Assembly (NCBI GenBank): GCA_022616415.1
Contig: JAKEEU010000010.1
Span: 1 to 37,700 of the forward strand
DNA length: 37,700 nucleotides
DNA from: Candidatus Zhuqueibacterota bacterium
GTDB taxonomy: Bacteria; Zhuqueibacterota; Zhuqueibacteria; Zhuqueibacterales; Zhuqueibacteraceae
Direction: 5' to 3'
Shown: positions 1-7,716 of the stretch, in pieces
Numbering within the stretch: the stretch's first letter is position 1
How the letters are laid out: each line of letters starts with the position of its first letter
Translations under genes and position numbers: made by a program
Notes under the pieces: generated by a model
The model's database searches: none
What the model saw: the letters and a program-made list of their open reading frames with translations, nothing else
Told to the model about the DNA's origin: nothing

Positions 1-327
1 ACACGTCCGCATCCAACGGCACCAGATCATGCTGGGTGGGCGTGAGTTTGACGTTGGCCTTCTGCAGGACCGCGAGGGCCTCTTCGCGCAAGATGGTTTC
101 CATTCTTGATGCGGTGCCGCATCCAAACGCTGACGCAAGGTCGGCGCCGAGGGGACGTACGGGCAACCCAGTGCCATGGCAAAAAACTCATCTTGGCGGA
201 ATGGTTCGATGTGTTCAAAATCACTTTTGCCCTGCGCCAAAAGACCCAGAACGAGCGCGATCAGGAATAAGCTCTTATGGCCCAAATGACATCTTGTTGC
301 AACCCTCAAAATTTTCTTTACCCCACA
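1..327 (-). pseudogene. IS1380-type transposase, 5'-truncated and frameshifted, runs off left edge
   Basis: Two minus-strand frames together give an N-terminal piece of an IS1380-family DDE transposase. The first frame (about 327 to 106) encodes FEHIEPFRQDEFF, ALGCPYVPSAPTLRQRLD and a hydrophobic stretch before them. The second frame starts around position 103 with METILREEALAVLQKAN and continues to LVPLDADV at the edge, which matches the family's conserved PLDxDV aspartate segment. The second frame is offset as expected from loss of one base near 100-112. A TAG at 328-330 closes the first frame and the bases beyond it do not read as transposase, so the usual first 30-40 residues are missing. 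No start codon or ribosome site is visible. The rest lies outside the window, so terminal repeats cannot be checked. Family assignment is from motif memory. Confidence 0.62.
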
Positions 328-397
328 CTAAATTTTTTCCAAAATTTTTCGTATAAGAATATGACAGAATTAATGCGCCATTAGCTTGAAGCCGTGC

Positions 398-955
398 ATG
401 CAACCACTCGCATTGACTGAAAATTCCGCAGAAGCTGATCCGGCATTGGCCGAACGGCAATTCGCTGCGATTGTCGAGCAGCACCAACGGCCACTGGTTC
501 AGCTCGCGTTCCGGTTGGTCGGGCATGTGGAAGATGCCAAAGATTTGGCGCAATGGGCGTTTGCCAAGCTTTGGCTCAATCGCCACCGACTCGACGCCGA
601 ACGCGAGGCGTTCCATTATTTGCGAAAAGTGGTGGTCAATCTTTGCATCGACCATCTCCGCCGGCGCGGCAGGCACGAACCGGAAGTGGCGTTCGACGAA
701 AACCTGTTCGCGCACGATTTGACGAATCCATTGCAGCAGCTTGAAAGGCAAGAATTGCAAGGTCAGCTTTTGCGTTGCATTGATGCGCTCAAGCCTAAAC
801 AAAAGGCGACTATCGTGCTGCGCGACATCGAGGGCTATTCGATCGAAGAAGCCGCGGAGATGCTTGCATGCACGAAAACCAACGTGCTCTGCAATCTGCA
901 CCTGGCGCGAGAAAACGTCAGGCGAAAAATGCAACAGTGGGTTGAGACAACATAA
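398..955 (+). CDS. ECF-type RNA polymerase sigma factor
   Basis: This encodes a small sigma-70 family protein of about 185 residues, the usual ECF length, with region 2 and region 4 but no regions 1 or 3. Region 2 covers roughly residues 25-90 (FAAIVEQHQRPLVQLAFRLV, then DAKDLAQ and the DNA-melting helix YLRKVVVNLCIDHLRRR). Region 4 lies near residues 125-180, with the helix-turn-helix EGYSIEEAAEMLACTKTNV. I chose ATG at 398 over the TTG at 386; neither has a strong ribosome site. The stop is 8 bp before a zinc-finger anti-sigma gene, the classic cis arrangement, so this factor is probably held inactive at the inner membrane until a signal releases it. The stress it answers cannot be read from the sequence. 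No clear promoter or autoregulatory box was recognised upstream. Confidence 0.9.
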   Translation: MQPLALTENSAEADPALAERQFAAIVEQHQRPLVQLAFRLVGHVEDAKDLAQWAFAKLWLNRHRLDAEREAFHYLRKVVVNLCIDHLRRRGRHEPEVAFDENLFAHDLTNPLQQLERQELQGQLLRCIDALKPKQKATIVLRDIEGYSIEEAAEMLACTKTNVLCNLHLARENVRRKMQQWVETT

Positions 956-963
956 GAACGAAC

Positions 964-1749
964 ATGAAATTCTGTCGAGATTTTGAAAACCTGCTCTCGC
1001 TGTTCGCCGGCGGCGAGCTTGAGGTTGAGCAAGCCGCACAGGTTGCAGCCCACCTCGAGACGTGCGCGGCTTGCCAGGAAAAAGTCAGTGCTTACAAACA
1101 GTTGGCAAGCCATTTGTCCGCGATGGGTTCGCCCGCTCTCCCGGACATTCTCTTCGAAAATTTCTACTTTGGCGTAAAGGAAAAAATAGCAGCAGACGTG
1201 CAAGCGCGAAGCCGGGTTTTGGGGCTGTTTGCGCTGCTTCATGCGCTCCACCGTCACCGGCGCGTGGCATGGATGGCCTTGGCGCTCGTCGTGATGATAG
1301 CCGCTTCTACCCTGCTGTGGACACAACGTTTCCAGCCAACTTCTCAATCACACCACAGCTTGACACAGCTTTTGGAGAAGCGTGAGTGGGCCAGCTTGTA
1401 TCATGCGATGCGCAACAGCGAAACGAAGCTTCGCCTTCTCGACGAGCCGGTGTCGGCAAAACTTTTACAAACGGCGCTGACGGAGCTTGTTGTCGCGCAA
1501 AGGAAAGATCGCAAAATGCGCGAGGGCTTGGAACGGATTTTAATGAGCATGCCAATTCCACAAGGGAGAATTTCAAGGCTCGGCAGATCGCCCCAAATTT
1601 TGGGCAAAATAACGGCCATGGGCTACGAATCTGCATTGGTGAAAAGGCCGATCCGAAGCAACCCCGAAGCGCTTCTGCATACCTTGCTTAAAACAAACAC
1701 CAACGAGACCGTTACCATACGTGAATTACTTTTGAAAACATCTTTTTAG
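964..1749 (+). CDS. Zinc-finger anti-sigma factor, single-pass membrane protein
   Basis: The 261-residue product begins with an anti-sigma zinc-finger (zf-HC2/ZAS) domain: C4, then H30-x3-C34-x2-C37 (AAHLETCAACQEK). This domain normally binds the cognate ECF factor in the cytoplasm. A single hydrophobic helix at about residues 101-120 (VAWMALALVVMIAASTLLW) follows a basic HRHRR stretch, which predicts the N-terminus inside and about 140 residues in the periplasm. The periplasmic part is helical and has no domain I recognise. The gene lies 8 bp after the sigma factor and 13 bp before a lipoprotein gene, so the three are probably one transcript and the lipoprotein may take part in sensing. The sigma partner is inferred from adjacency. 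Confidence 0.85.
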   Translation: MKFCRDFENLLSLFAGGELEVEQAAQVAAHLETCAACQEKVSAYKQLASHLSAMGSPALPDILFENFYFGVKEKIAADVQARSRVLGLFALLHALHRHRRVAWMALALVVMIAASTLLWTQRFQPTSQSHHSLTQLLEKREWASLYHAMRNSETKLRLLDEPVSAKLLQTALTELVVAQRKDRKMREGLERILMSMPIPQGRISRLGRSPQILGKITAMGYESALVKRPIRSNPEALLHTLLKTNTNETVTIRELLLKTSF

Positions 1750-1762
1750 TCAGGAGATAACC

Positions 1763-2344
1763 ATGAAACCTTTCATCCAGCTTGCCGCCGCCCTGGCGCT
1801 TCTTGTTGTAAGCGGTTGCTTACTGCCGGAGAAAACCGAAACCCGCATCCGTTTCAACGAAGAAAATGCGCCGGCTGAAGTCACGATCATTTATCACAAT
1901 ATGTCGAGCGAGGCCAAGGACGATGAAGCGCTCCAAAGTGATTTTCGCGATCTTATCGACTCTTGGAAGGGGGATAAGTATTTGGTGCAGCAAGCCAAAC
2001 AGGGACTTATTATCAAAGATCGGCAAGTTTACCTGGAGAACGGCAAGCTGCAGGCTAAAGAATTGTCAGTTCCTACTGAGGAAAATTTTTTAGACGGAGG
2101 AGATATGATGATTTCCCGCGGCGAGCGCATTGTCATTGTCGATGCCGATGATGCGGAGATCATTGAAACCAACGGCAAAATTCTGCGGACGGAACAAAAT
2201 TATGTGATTGTCTGGCCCGAAGAGCTGAGGGAAATCTATTGGATTCAACGCCTGCTTTATGATGACGAAGACAAAACTCGCCTCGAGCGTAATCGTCCGA
2301 AGCTGGTCAAGATGTTCGAGGCTTATCAGCAAAAAGGAAATTAA
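1763..2344 (+). CDS. Lipoprotein of unknown function, third gene of the sigma/anti-sigma operon
   Basis: The 193-residue product has a lipoprotein signal: MKPFIQ, a hydrophobic core and the lipobox VVSGC with the lipidated cysteine at residue 19. The mature part is acidic and mixed alpha/beta with no family I recognise. It contains an RGERIVIVDADDAEI stretch and a tyrosine- and tryptophan-bearing segment (WPEELREIYWIQRLLY). An AGGAGA ribosome site lies 5 bp before ATG 1763. Position directly after sigma and anti-sigma genes suggests either a regulon member or an envelope sensor feeding the anti-sigma factor; which of these is not decided by the sequence. The gene converges on the TPR gene ending at 2390. 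The 45 bp between them hold only a weak GCCGG/CCGGC stem, at 2361-2378. Confidence 0.75.
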   Translation: MKPFIQLAAALALLVVSGCLLPEKTETRIRFNEENAPAEVTIIYHNMSSEAKDDEALQSDFRDLIDSWKGDKYLVQQAKQGLIIKDRQVYLENGKLQAKELSVPTEENFLDGGDMMISRGERIVIVDADDAEIIETNGKILRTEQNYVIVWPEELREIYWIQRLLYDDEDKTRLERNRPKLVKMFEAYQQKGN

Positions 2345-2389
2345 ACAACGTGTGAAACTTGCCGGGATTTTTGCCGGCGCCTCGTCTAT

Positions 2390-3571
2390 TTATCTTTTTG
2401 TCGGATTATCATTTTTGGCTTCCTGCAGCTCTTCGCATCGTTTAAACGCTTCTTTGGCCTTCTCCACCTCGCCGAGCTTCGTGTACGCAAAGCCTAAATT
2501 GAAATAAGCGCCGGCGTGCAAGGTATCGAGCGCCACGGCTTTGAGCAAAAAAGGCATAGCGGCCTGGAAGTTTGTAAACGCGGCGAGGCGCAAGCCGGCG
2601 CTCTGTGACGAGTCGGATTGCGATGGTCGCTGCGATGCTGCTGAAAGCGAAGCTGCCGCAGCTTGCTCTTCCGCCTCGCGCCGTTGTTTTTGAAAACGCT
2701 CGCCGAGCTTCAAATAATACAGCCCGGTATGATAGGTGGCCTCGAAATTATCCGGATCGAAGGTGAGAATCTTGGCAAATTCCCGCACGGCGCCGGCATA
2801 ATCTTCTTTGGCAAGATAAAGCCGCCCCAAATTCAACAAAAGGTCCTTGTCATCCGGTTTGATTTGCAAAGCTTGCCGATAGGCGGCGAAGGCCTCGTCG
2901 CTTTTGCCCTGGCAATCATAAATAAAAGCCAGCTCCGCCAAGATTCGTGGTTGTCGAGGACCTTTTGCCAGCGCCTGTTCGAGCACCGCCACGCTCTTCT
3001 CGTATTCCCGCCGCTGGTTATGAATACCCACCATGGCAAAGTAAGCCTCCCAATCATCCGGGTTGATTTCGATCAACGTGCGATACAGTTGCAGCGCCTT
3101 TTCCGGCTCCCCTAACTTGTCGTGAACGTAGGCGAGATGGCGATAAGCTTCTGGATGCGCCGGTTCGATTTGCAGAGCCGCGACGAAAGCCTCGCGCGCC
3201 GCGGCCCAATCTTTTTCGCCGGCAGCTTTCACGCCGAGATTGAATTGCTCGGAAAAATGCTGCGCTTGCCAGCTTTTGATCTCAAGCGCGAAATGCGGCG
3301 AGGCTTTGAGGCTCGCCTCGAAAGCGCGGTGCATCTCCGCAAAACGCCCTTGCAAAGCGTAGCCGCGGCCAAGCAAAAATTGCGCTTCGGCATTCTGCGG
3401 ATTCTCCGCCACGGCCTTTTCGAGCTGGACCACGGCCTTGCTCCAATCATTCTGTTGAATGTGAACCTTGGCCGTGGTCAGTTCCTTGCTCTGACAACCG
3501 GAAAAGATAATTGTCGCCAACAGAACTGCATACTTTCGTTGGCCGCGTATTTTTTTAAGAAGTGACGCCAT
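2390..3571 (-). CDS. TPR-repeat lipoprotein, paralogue of the upstream gene
   Basis: The 393-residue product carries a lipoprotein signal, with basic MASLLKKIRGQRK, a hydrophobic core and lipobox IFSGC, followed by roughly eight tetratricopeptide units. Typical TPR residues are visible, for example AEAQFLLGRGYALQGRF and KDLLLNLGRLYLAKEDYAGA. A Ser/Gln/Ala-rich linker interrupts the array before the last repeats. I chose ATG 3571: an ATG 57 bases earlier would add a non-signal leader and overlap the upstream gene. With ATG 3571 the gene follows the upstream stop (TAG at 3573-3575) by one base, so translation is probably coupled. TPR arrays bind protein partners; the partner here is unknown. 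The whole repeat order matches the upstream product, pointing to a tandem duplication. Confidence 0.85.
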   Translation of the reverse strand: MASLLKKIRGQRKYAVLLATIIFSGCQSKELTTAKVHIQQNDWSKAVVQLEKAVAENPQNAEAQFLLGRGYALQGRFAEMHRAFEASLKASPHFALEIKSWQAQHFSEQFNLGVKAAGEKDWAAAREAFVAALQIEPAHPEAYRHLAYVHDKLGEPEKALQLYRTLIEINPDDWEAYFAMVGIHNQRREYEKSVAVLEQALAKGPRQPRILAELAFIYDCQGKSDEAFAAYRQALQIKPDDKDLLLNLGRLYLAKEDYAGAVREFAKILTFDPDNFEATYHTGLYYLKLGERFQKQRREAEEQAAAASLSAASQRPSQSDSSQSAGLRLAAFTNFQAAMPFLLKAVALDTLHAGAYFNLGFAYTKLGEVEKAKEAFKRCEELQEAKNDNPTKR

Positions 3572-3572
3572 C

Positions 3573-4784
3573 CTATTGATTGGCTTGGTATTTGGCCAGC
3601 GCGGTTTTCGCGTTTTCAACGGCCGCATTCAACTTGTCCTGGGCCTCGGTGTTGTCTGCGATGTCGAAAGCTTCCTTTGAATTTTCGGTCTGGCCGTTGC
3701 GCATGTAGCCGACGCCGAGGTTATTCCACGCGCTTGGCTGATCAGGCTTGATAATGACTGCTCGCAGAAGATAAGGTAGGGCCACCTTGAAGTTTTCACC
3801 GGCCACCTGCCGCAACGAATCAATGCGCGCGGTTTTGGCGTCTTTCACGGCCTTGGTCGCCGTTTTGGCCGACAGCAGTTCTTCCTCGATCTCGCGGGCT
3901 TTTTTATCGAGCCGCTCACCGATTTTCAAGTAACTGGCGCCGACTTGATAAGTGACCTCGAAATCGTCCGGATTGTTCTTCCATACTTCAGTGAACTGTT
4001 TGACGGCATTGGCGTAATCATCGCGCATAAAGTAAAGCCGGCCCAAATTGAAGAGCAGGTCTTTGTTTCCCGGGCTCATTTGCAGCGCTTCCTGGTAAGT
4101 CTTCATCGCCTCTTCACCCTTGCCCATCAGGTCGTAGGTGATGCCGATCTCGCCGATAATGCGGGGCTTGGCCGAATCCGGAGCAATCTCGACCGCTTTG
4201 CGCAAACGCTCAATGGTTTTATCATATTCCTGCCGCCGGCTGTGAAGTCCGGCGAGCGCCAAATGGCTCTCGTAGTCGTTCGGCTCGACTTTCAGCAGCT
4301 CTTCATAAACTTGCATCATCCCCGGAATGCTGTCCAGGCGCGAGTAAACAAAGACGAGATTTTTGTACGTGTCGACTTGATTAGGCTCGATGAGGAGCGC
4401 GTTATTGAACGCTTCCAGAGCCTTCGTATAGTCACCGGCATTGGCCGCGTCGACGCCGACTTTGAAGCTTTCACGAAAATATTTGTCCCGGCTGATCTTG
4501 ATATCCTTCTCGTATTTTTTGGAATACGACAGGCTGGCATCGAACTCCCGTACCATTTCGGCAATACGGCCTTTCATGCCGTACAAATCGCCGAGCATGT
4601 AATGCGCTTCGGCATTTTCCGGTTTCTTCTCCACCGCTTTTTCAAACCACTCGATGGCTTTGTCGAACTCGCCCTGCTTTTTGTACAGCTTGGCGGAGTT
4701 CATTTCGACGGACTGCGCACTTGCCCCGCTTGCCAACATCAACATGACGATCAGTCCCGCCGATAAGATGAGAATACGTTTCAT
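3573..4784 (-). CDS. Periplasmic TPR-repeat protein
   Basis: The 403-residue product has a cleavable signal peptide (MKRILILS, hydrophobic core, SGASAQS cleavage region) and then about eight TPR units running to the C-terminus. Clear examples are AEAHYMLGDLYGMKGRI, DLLFNLGRLYFMRDDYANA and AWNNLGVGYMRNGQT. A charged Lys/Ala/Glu-rich helix near residues 300-325 interrupts the array at the same place as the linker in the downstream paralogue. An AAGGAG ribosome site lies 10 bp before ATG 4784. The promoter listed at 4846-4874 would give a leader of about 55 nt. The gene is first in a two-gene unit. Its role is likely scaffold or assembly in the periplasm, but no partner can be named. Confidence 0.85.
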   Translation of the reverse strand: MKRILILSAGLIVMLMLASGASAQSVEMNSAKLYKKQGEFDKAIEWFEKAVEKKPENAEAHYMLGDLYGMKGRIAEMVREFDASLSYSKKYEKDIKISRDKYFRESFKVGVDAANAGDYTKALEAFNNALLIEPNQVDTYKNLVFVYSRLDSIPGMMQVYEELLKVEPNDYESHLALAGLHSRRQEYDKTIERLRKAVEIAPDSAKPRIIGEIGITYDLMGKGEEAMKTYQEALQMSPGNKDLLFNLGRLYFMRDDYANAVKQFTEVWKNNPDDFEVTYQVGASYLKIGERLDKKAREIEEELLSAKTATKAVKDAKTARIDSLRQVAGENFKVALPYLLRAVIIKPDQPSAWNNLGVGYMRNGQTENSKEAFDIADNTEAQDKLNAAVENAKTALAKYQANQ

Positions 4785-4845
4785 CCCTCGCTCTCCTTAA
4801 GAATAGTTCATATACAGGTCATTTACGATTTGAAACTTTATTAAA

Positions 4846-4874
4846 AATATAACGGAATTTGGCTGGATACGCAA
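4846..4874 (-). promoter_or_regulatory. Sigma-70-type promoter of the TPR operon
   Basis: Read on the minus strand, the -35 is TTGCGT (4869-4874), the spacer is 17 bp and the -10 is TATATT (4846-4851). Transcription would begin near 4839. The -10 is identical to those before 17451, 21018 and 30894. Confidence 0.6.
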
Positions 4875-4979
4875 GAACTATTTTGTAACACGGACATGAT
4901 TGACAAACGCGAACTCGATGACGGACAGGAAAACACCGTCGCTGAAGACAATACGAAAAACGGCAATCACTCAAGCATT

Positions 4980-6038
4980 TCATGAGCGGGATTGAAGCTC
5001 CGGAAGATGCCGCCCGTATGGCGAGCGGATGACGCCGGCTTCGGTAATGACCGCTGTAATCAGCTCGTGCGGGGTAACGTCAAAGGCCGGATTGTAAACG
5101 ACGGCATTCGGCGGCGCCGTGCGGCGGCGTAAGCCTTCGGGGCCGAATCCGTCGGTTATCTCTTCGGCAGCGCGCTGCTCAATCGGAATTTCTCTTCCGG
5201 TTGCAAGGCTGAAATCGATGGTCGAAATCGGCGCGGCAACATAAAAAGGCACGCCATGCTTTTGTGCATTTACCGCCAGCGAGTACGTGCCGATCTTGTT
5301 GGCGGTGTCGCCGTTGCGGGCAATGCGGTCGGCGCCGACGATACAACAGTCGATTTTTTGGCGCTGCATGACGAACGCCGCGGCGTTGTCGCAGATAAGC
5401 GTACAGGCGATGCCTTCTTGCATCAACTCCCACATATTCAAGCGCGCCCCCTGCAAAAGCGGCCGGGTCTCATCGACAAAGACGTGCAGCTTTTTGCCTT
5501 GCGTGTGCGCGGTAAAGAGCACGCCGAGCGCGGTGCCAAAATCCGCTGTGGCCAACGCGCCGGTGTTGCAGTGGGTGATGATGGTTGCCGGATTCGGAAT
5601 GAGCGCCGCGCCATGCCGCCCGAGCGCCCGGCAGGTTTCCTGATCTTCAAAGAAAATTTTCTGCGCTTCGGCGAAGAGCAACAGTTTGATCTGAGATATT
5701 GTTTTCTCTTTATTCACCTCGGCCGTCCGGCGCATGCGCTCCAACGCCCAAAATAGATTAACCGCGGTCGGGCGCGTGCCGCGCAGATAGGTGACGGCAC
5801 GATCCAGCTCTGAAAAAAATTTTCCTTTATCATCGCCGTTAAAATGCTGCACACCCACCAGCACCCCGAAGGCGCCGGCAATGCCGATGGCCGGCGCCCC
5901 GCGCACCCGCAGCTTTTTGATCGCCTCGCCGAGAACTTCGACTTGGTCGATGTGCAAATGCACCAATTCGCCGGGCAGCTTGGTTTGATCGATGAGCTTC
6001 ACTTTATTGTCGAGCCATTCGATGGTGGTGACGGGCAT
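4980..6038 (-). CDS. mtnA: S-methyl-5-thioribose-1-phosphate isomerase
   Basis: MtnA converts 5-methylthioribose-1-phosphate to 5-methylthioribulose-1-phosphate in the cytosolic methionine salvage pathway. The 352-residue length is normal. Family motifs occur in order: RGAPAIG (46-52), THCNTGALAT with the expected catalytic Cys157, VDETRPLLQGARL, GADRIARNGDTANKIG with the expected acid Asp237, and NPAFDVTP near the end. An AAAGGAG ribosome site precedes ATG 6038. No other salvage gene is adjacent. The gene is divergent from the Uma2-family gene at 6100, with 61 bp between the start codons. The main look-alike is an eIF2B-like or ribose-1,5-bisphosphate isomerase, but the HCNTG and GADRIARNGDTANKIGT signatures favour MtnA. 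Confidence 0.93.
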   Translation of the reverse strand: MPVTTIEWLDNKVKLIDQTKLPGELVHLHIDQVEVLGEAIKKLRVRGAPAIGIAGAFGVLVGVQHFNGDDKGKFFSELDRAVTYLRGTRPTAVNLFWALERMRRTAEVNKEKTISQIKLLLFAEAQKIFFEDQETCRALGRHGAALIPNPATIITHCNTGALATADFGTALGVLFTAHTQGKKLHVFVDETRPLLQGARLNMWELMQEGIACTLICDNAAAFVMQRQKIDCCIVGADRIARNGDTANKIGTYSLAVNAQKHGVPFYVAAPISTIDFSLATGREIPIEQRAAEEITDGFGPEGLRRRTAPPNAVVYNPAFDVTPHELITAVITEAGVIRSPYGRHLPELQSRS

Positions 6039-6064
6039 GAAATTTCTCCTTTGAGAATTTTTGC

Positions 6065-6093
6065 TTGCTTTACAAAAGTAAAATCGCTAATTT
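6065..6093 (+). promoter_or_regulatory. Possible promoter giving a leaderless Uma2-family transcript
   Basis: TTGCTT (6065-6070), 17-bp spacer, TAATTT (6088-6093). The -10 ends 6 bp before ATG 6100, so transcription would start at or next to the start codon. No ribosome site is visible before 6100, which fits. The boxes are less good than the others in the window. Confidence 0.4.
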
Positions 6094-6099
6094 TGAGTT

Positions 6100-6744
6100 A
6101 TGATCAATGAACTTTTAACAAAACCCATCGTGCGACAAAAGCTGCCCGATGAGCGCTTCACATACAATGAATTTTGTGCGCGAATCAAAGAAACTGAAAA
6201 AGCTGATTTGATTCACGGGGAAATCATTATGTCCTCACCTGCGACCATCGAACACGAAATTTCCTTCTTTTCATTAGGCGCGATTTTATACTTCTACGTC
6301 AATCGCCGCCAACTCGGCCTCGTCATTGGTTCACGTGCGGCGATGAAATTTTCCGATTACGAAGCGCCGGAGCCGGATATTATGTTCATTCAAAAGGATC
6401 GGTTGCACCTTTTAGGCAAGACCGAAATTTTCGGCCCGGCTGATCTCGTCGTGGAAATTGTTTCCCCTGGCAGCCGCCGGTTGGATTTTGTTGAAAAAAA
6501 AGAAATCTATGCTCATTACGGCGTCAAAGAATACTGGCTGATTGATCGTTTCCGGCAGCAAGCCTTTTTCTGGAAAAACGTAAATGGCGTCTGGCAAGAT
6601 TTGCCTGTCGATGAACATGGCATCTTTCGTTCTGAAGTTGTTGCCGGTTTTTGGCTGCGCGTTGATTGGCTCTTTGCCACGGAACCGTTAGATGCGCTGG
6701 CCATTCTCGAAACGATTCTCGCCGGCGATCCGGATGCCAAATAA
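6100..6744 (+). CDS. Uma2-family (DUF820) PD-(D/E)XK-type nuclease-like protein
   Basis: The 214-residue product matches the Uma2/DUF820 family, a restriction-endonuclease-like fold common in cyanobacteria, Chloroflexota and FCB candidate phyla, whose biological role is mostly unknown. Visible motifs are LIHGEIIMSSPA near the N-terminus, the APEPDIMFI strand carrying the expected acidic residue, ADLVVEIVSPGSRRLD (the E-x-x-S-P core) and KKEIYAHYGVKEYWLID. The spacing corresponds to the PD...ExV nuclease core, so the catalytic acids appear intact. It stands alone: mtnA is divergent and a convergent pseudouridine synthase ends 10 bp after it. These genes often occur singly and in many copies per genome, and some may be relics of selfish elements. 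There is no ribosome site; see the leaderless promoter entry. Confidence 0.85.
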   Translation: MINELLTKPIVRQKLPDERFTYNEFCARIKETEKADLIHGEIIMSSPATIEHEISFFSLGAILYFYVNRRQLGLVIGSRAAMKFSDYEAPEPDIMFIQKDRLHLLGKTEIFGPADLVVEIVSPGSRRLDFVEKKEIYAHYGVKEYWLIDRFRQQAFFWKNVNGVWQDLPVDEHGIFRSEVVAGFWLRVDWLFATEPLDALAILETILAGDPDAK

Positions 6745-6753
6745 ATTCTTTAT

Positions 6754-7572
6754 TCACCTCCCCGCATACTTCCGCAAATTCCTCAACACCGCCTGAAAAT
6801 CTTTCGGCTCCGGGGTCGTGATCGTCATCGGTTCCTTGCGCTCGGGATGCTGAAACCGCAACGCCGAAGCGTGCAACGTCAACCGCCGGATGAGCGGCTG
6901 CTCCTTCTCCCCTTCTTTCAAATGAAAACCAGTTTTGATGGCCGAGAGAAAAAAAGCCTCGCTTTGGCCGTAAATCGAATCGACCAAAAGCGGATGGCCG
7001 ATGGCCTGCAAGTGTACGCGAATTTGATGCTGCCGTCCCGTTTGCGGCTGCACTTCGAGCAGTGTGAAGCCGCGAAATCTTTCCAAAACGCGAATCGCCG
7101 TGACGGCGGATTTGCCGCTGCGGCTCACCACCATCACGCCCGGCCGGCTCGGATGCACTGCAATCGCGCGTTGAATCGTCAGCGCATCTCCTCCAACTTC
7201 CCCCTTCACCAGCGCTAAATACGTTTTTTCAACCTGATGCTGCGCAAACTGCCGGCACAGCTCGCGGTGCGCCGCGGCAGTTTTGGCAAACAGCACCAGG
7301 CCGCTCGTCCACGCATCGATGCGGTGCACGACGTAAAGCGGAATTTCCAGGCGCTCGGCGGCGATGCTGCGAAGGCACGGCCAATCCGGATGCCAGCGCT
7401 CCGGAATCACTGGCAGCCCGGCAGGCTTGTTGAAAGCGACGAGGGCGGCGTCATCGCCTAAAATCGGAATGCGCCATTTTTCGTGGCGGGCGTTGTCGTA
7501 ATAGCGCAGCGTTGCTGGTTGCTGGTTCCTGGTTGCTGGCTGCTCGTTGCTCGTTGTTTTTGGCCTATTCAT
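6754..7572 (-). CDS. RluA-family pseudouridine synthase
   Basis: This cytosolic enzyme should isomerise uridine to pseudouridine in rRNA or tRNA. The catalytic segment is HRIDAWTSGL with the nucleophilic aspartate at residue 86 (the usual form is HRLDxxTSG). PQTGRQHQIRVHLQAIGHPL (the RluA motif III region) and DSIYG follow. No S4 RNA-binding domain precedes the catalytic domain. Residues 6-21 (TTSNEQPATRNQQPAT) are simply the translation of a 7-bp tandem array (7511-7559), so either the array sits inside the 5' coding end or translation starts after it. The only ATG is at 7572, without a good ribosome site. Target position in RNA cannot be predicted. The gene converges on the Uma2-family gene with a 9-bp gap. 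Confidence 0.85.
   Translation of the reverse strand: MNRPKTTSNEQPATRNQQPATLRYYDNARHEKWRIPILGDDAALVAFNKPAGLPVIPERWHPDWPCLRSIAAERLEIPLYVVHRIDAWTSGLVLFAKTAAAHRELCRQFAQHQVEKTYLALVKGEVGGDALTIQRAIAVHPSRPGVMVVSRSGKSAVTAIRVLERFRGFTLLEVQPQTGRQHQIRVHLQAIGHPLLVDSIYGQSEAFFLSAIKTGFHLKEGEKEQPLIRRLTLHASALRFQHPERKEPMTITTPEPKDFQAVLRNLRKYAGR
7511..7559. repeat. Heptamer tandem array, seven units, consensus GTTGCTG
   Basis: Seven consecutive 7-bp units occupy 49 bp; four of the first four are GTTGCTG or one base from it (GTTCCTG), and the rest vary at one to three bases. Translated on the minus strand they give the low-complexity N-terminus of the RluA-family protein. The array at 7667-7715 is the same length in the opposite orientation. 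Confidence 0.8.
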
Positions 7573-7666
7573 CTTTTAAATGAATGTTTTCAGCGATTCG
7601 TTCGTAAGCGATAAGGGCAGGAAAAGCAGCCTTTTCCCCAAAAGTTCTTTTGCATCCCAGCCTCCG

Positions 7667-7715
7667 GCGACTAGCGACCAGGAACCAGCTACAAGCAACC
7701 AGCAACGAGCATCCA
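7667..7715. repeat. Heptamer tandem array, seven units, consensus GCAACCA
   Basis: Seven 7-bp units in 49 bp: GCGACTA, GCGACCA, GGAACCA, GCTACAA, GCAACCA, GCAACGA, GCATCCA. This is the reverse-complement register of the 7511-7559 array, 107 bp away. It ends 1 bp before the stop codon of the OmpA-like gene at 7717. Confidence 0.78.
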
Positions 7716-7716
7716 G

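Noticed and set aside
2361..2378. Stem GCCGG/CCGGC as a terminator between the convergent lipoprotein and TPR genes
   Set aside because: Only 5 bp of pairing and no proper T run after it on either strand, so support is too weak for a feature.
4896..4985. Small plus-strand frame of 29 codons (begins MIDKRELDDG)
   Set aside because: No ribosome site, overlaps the mtnA stop on the other strand, and no homologue comes to mind.
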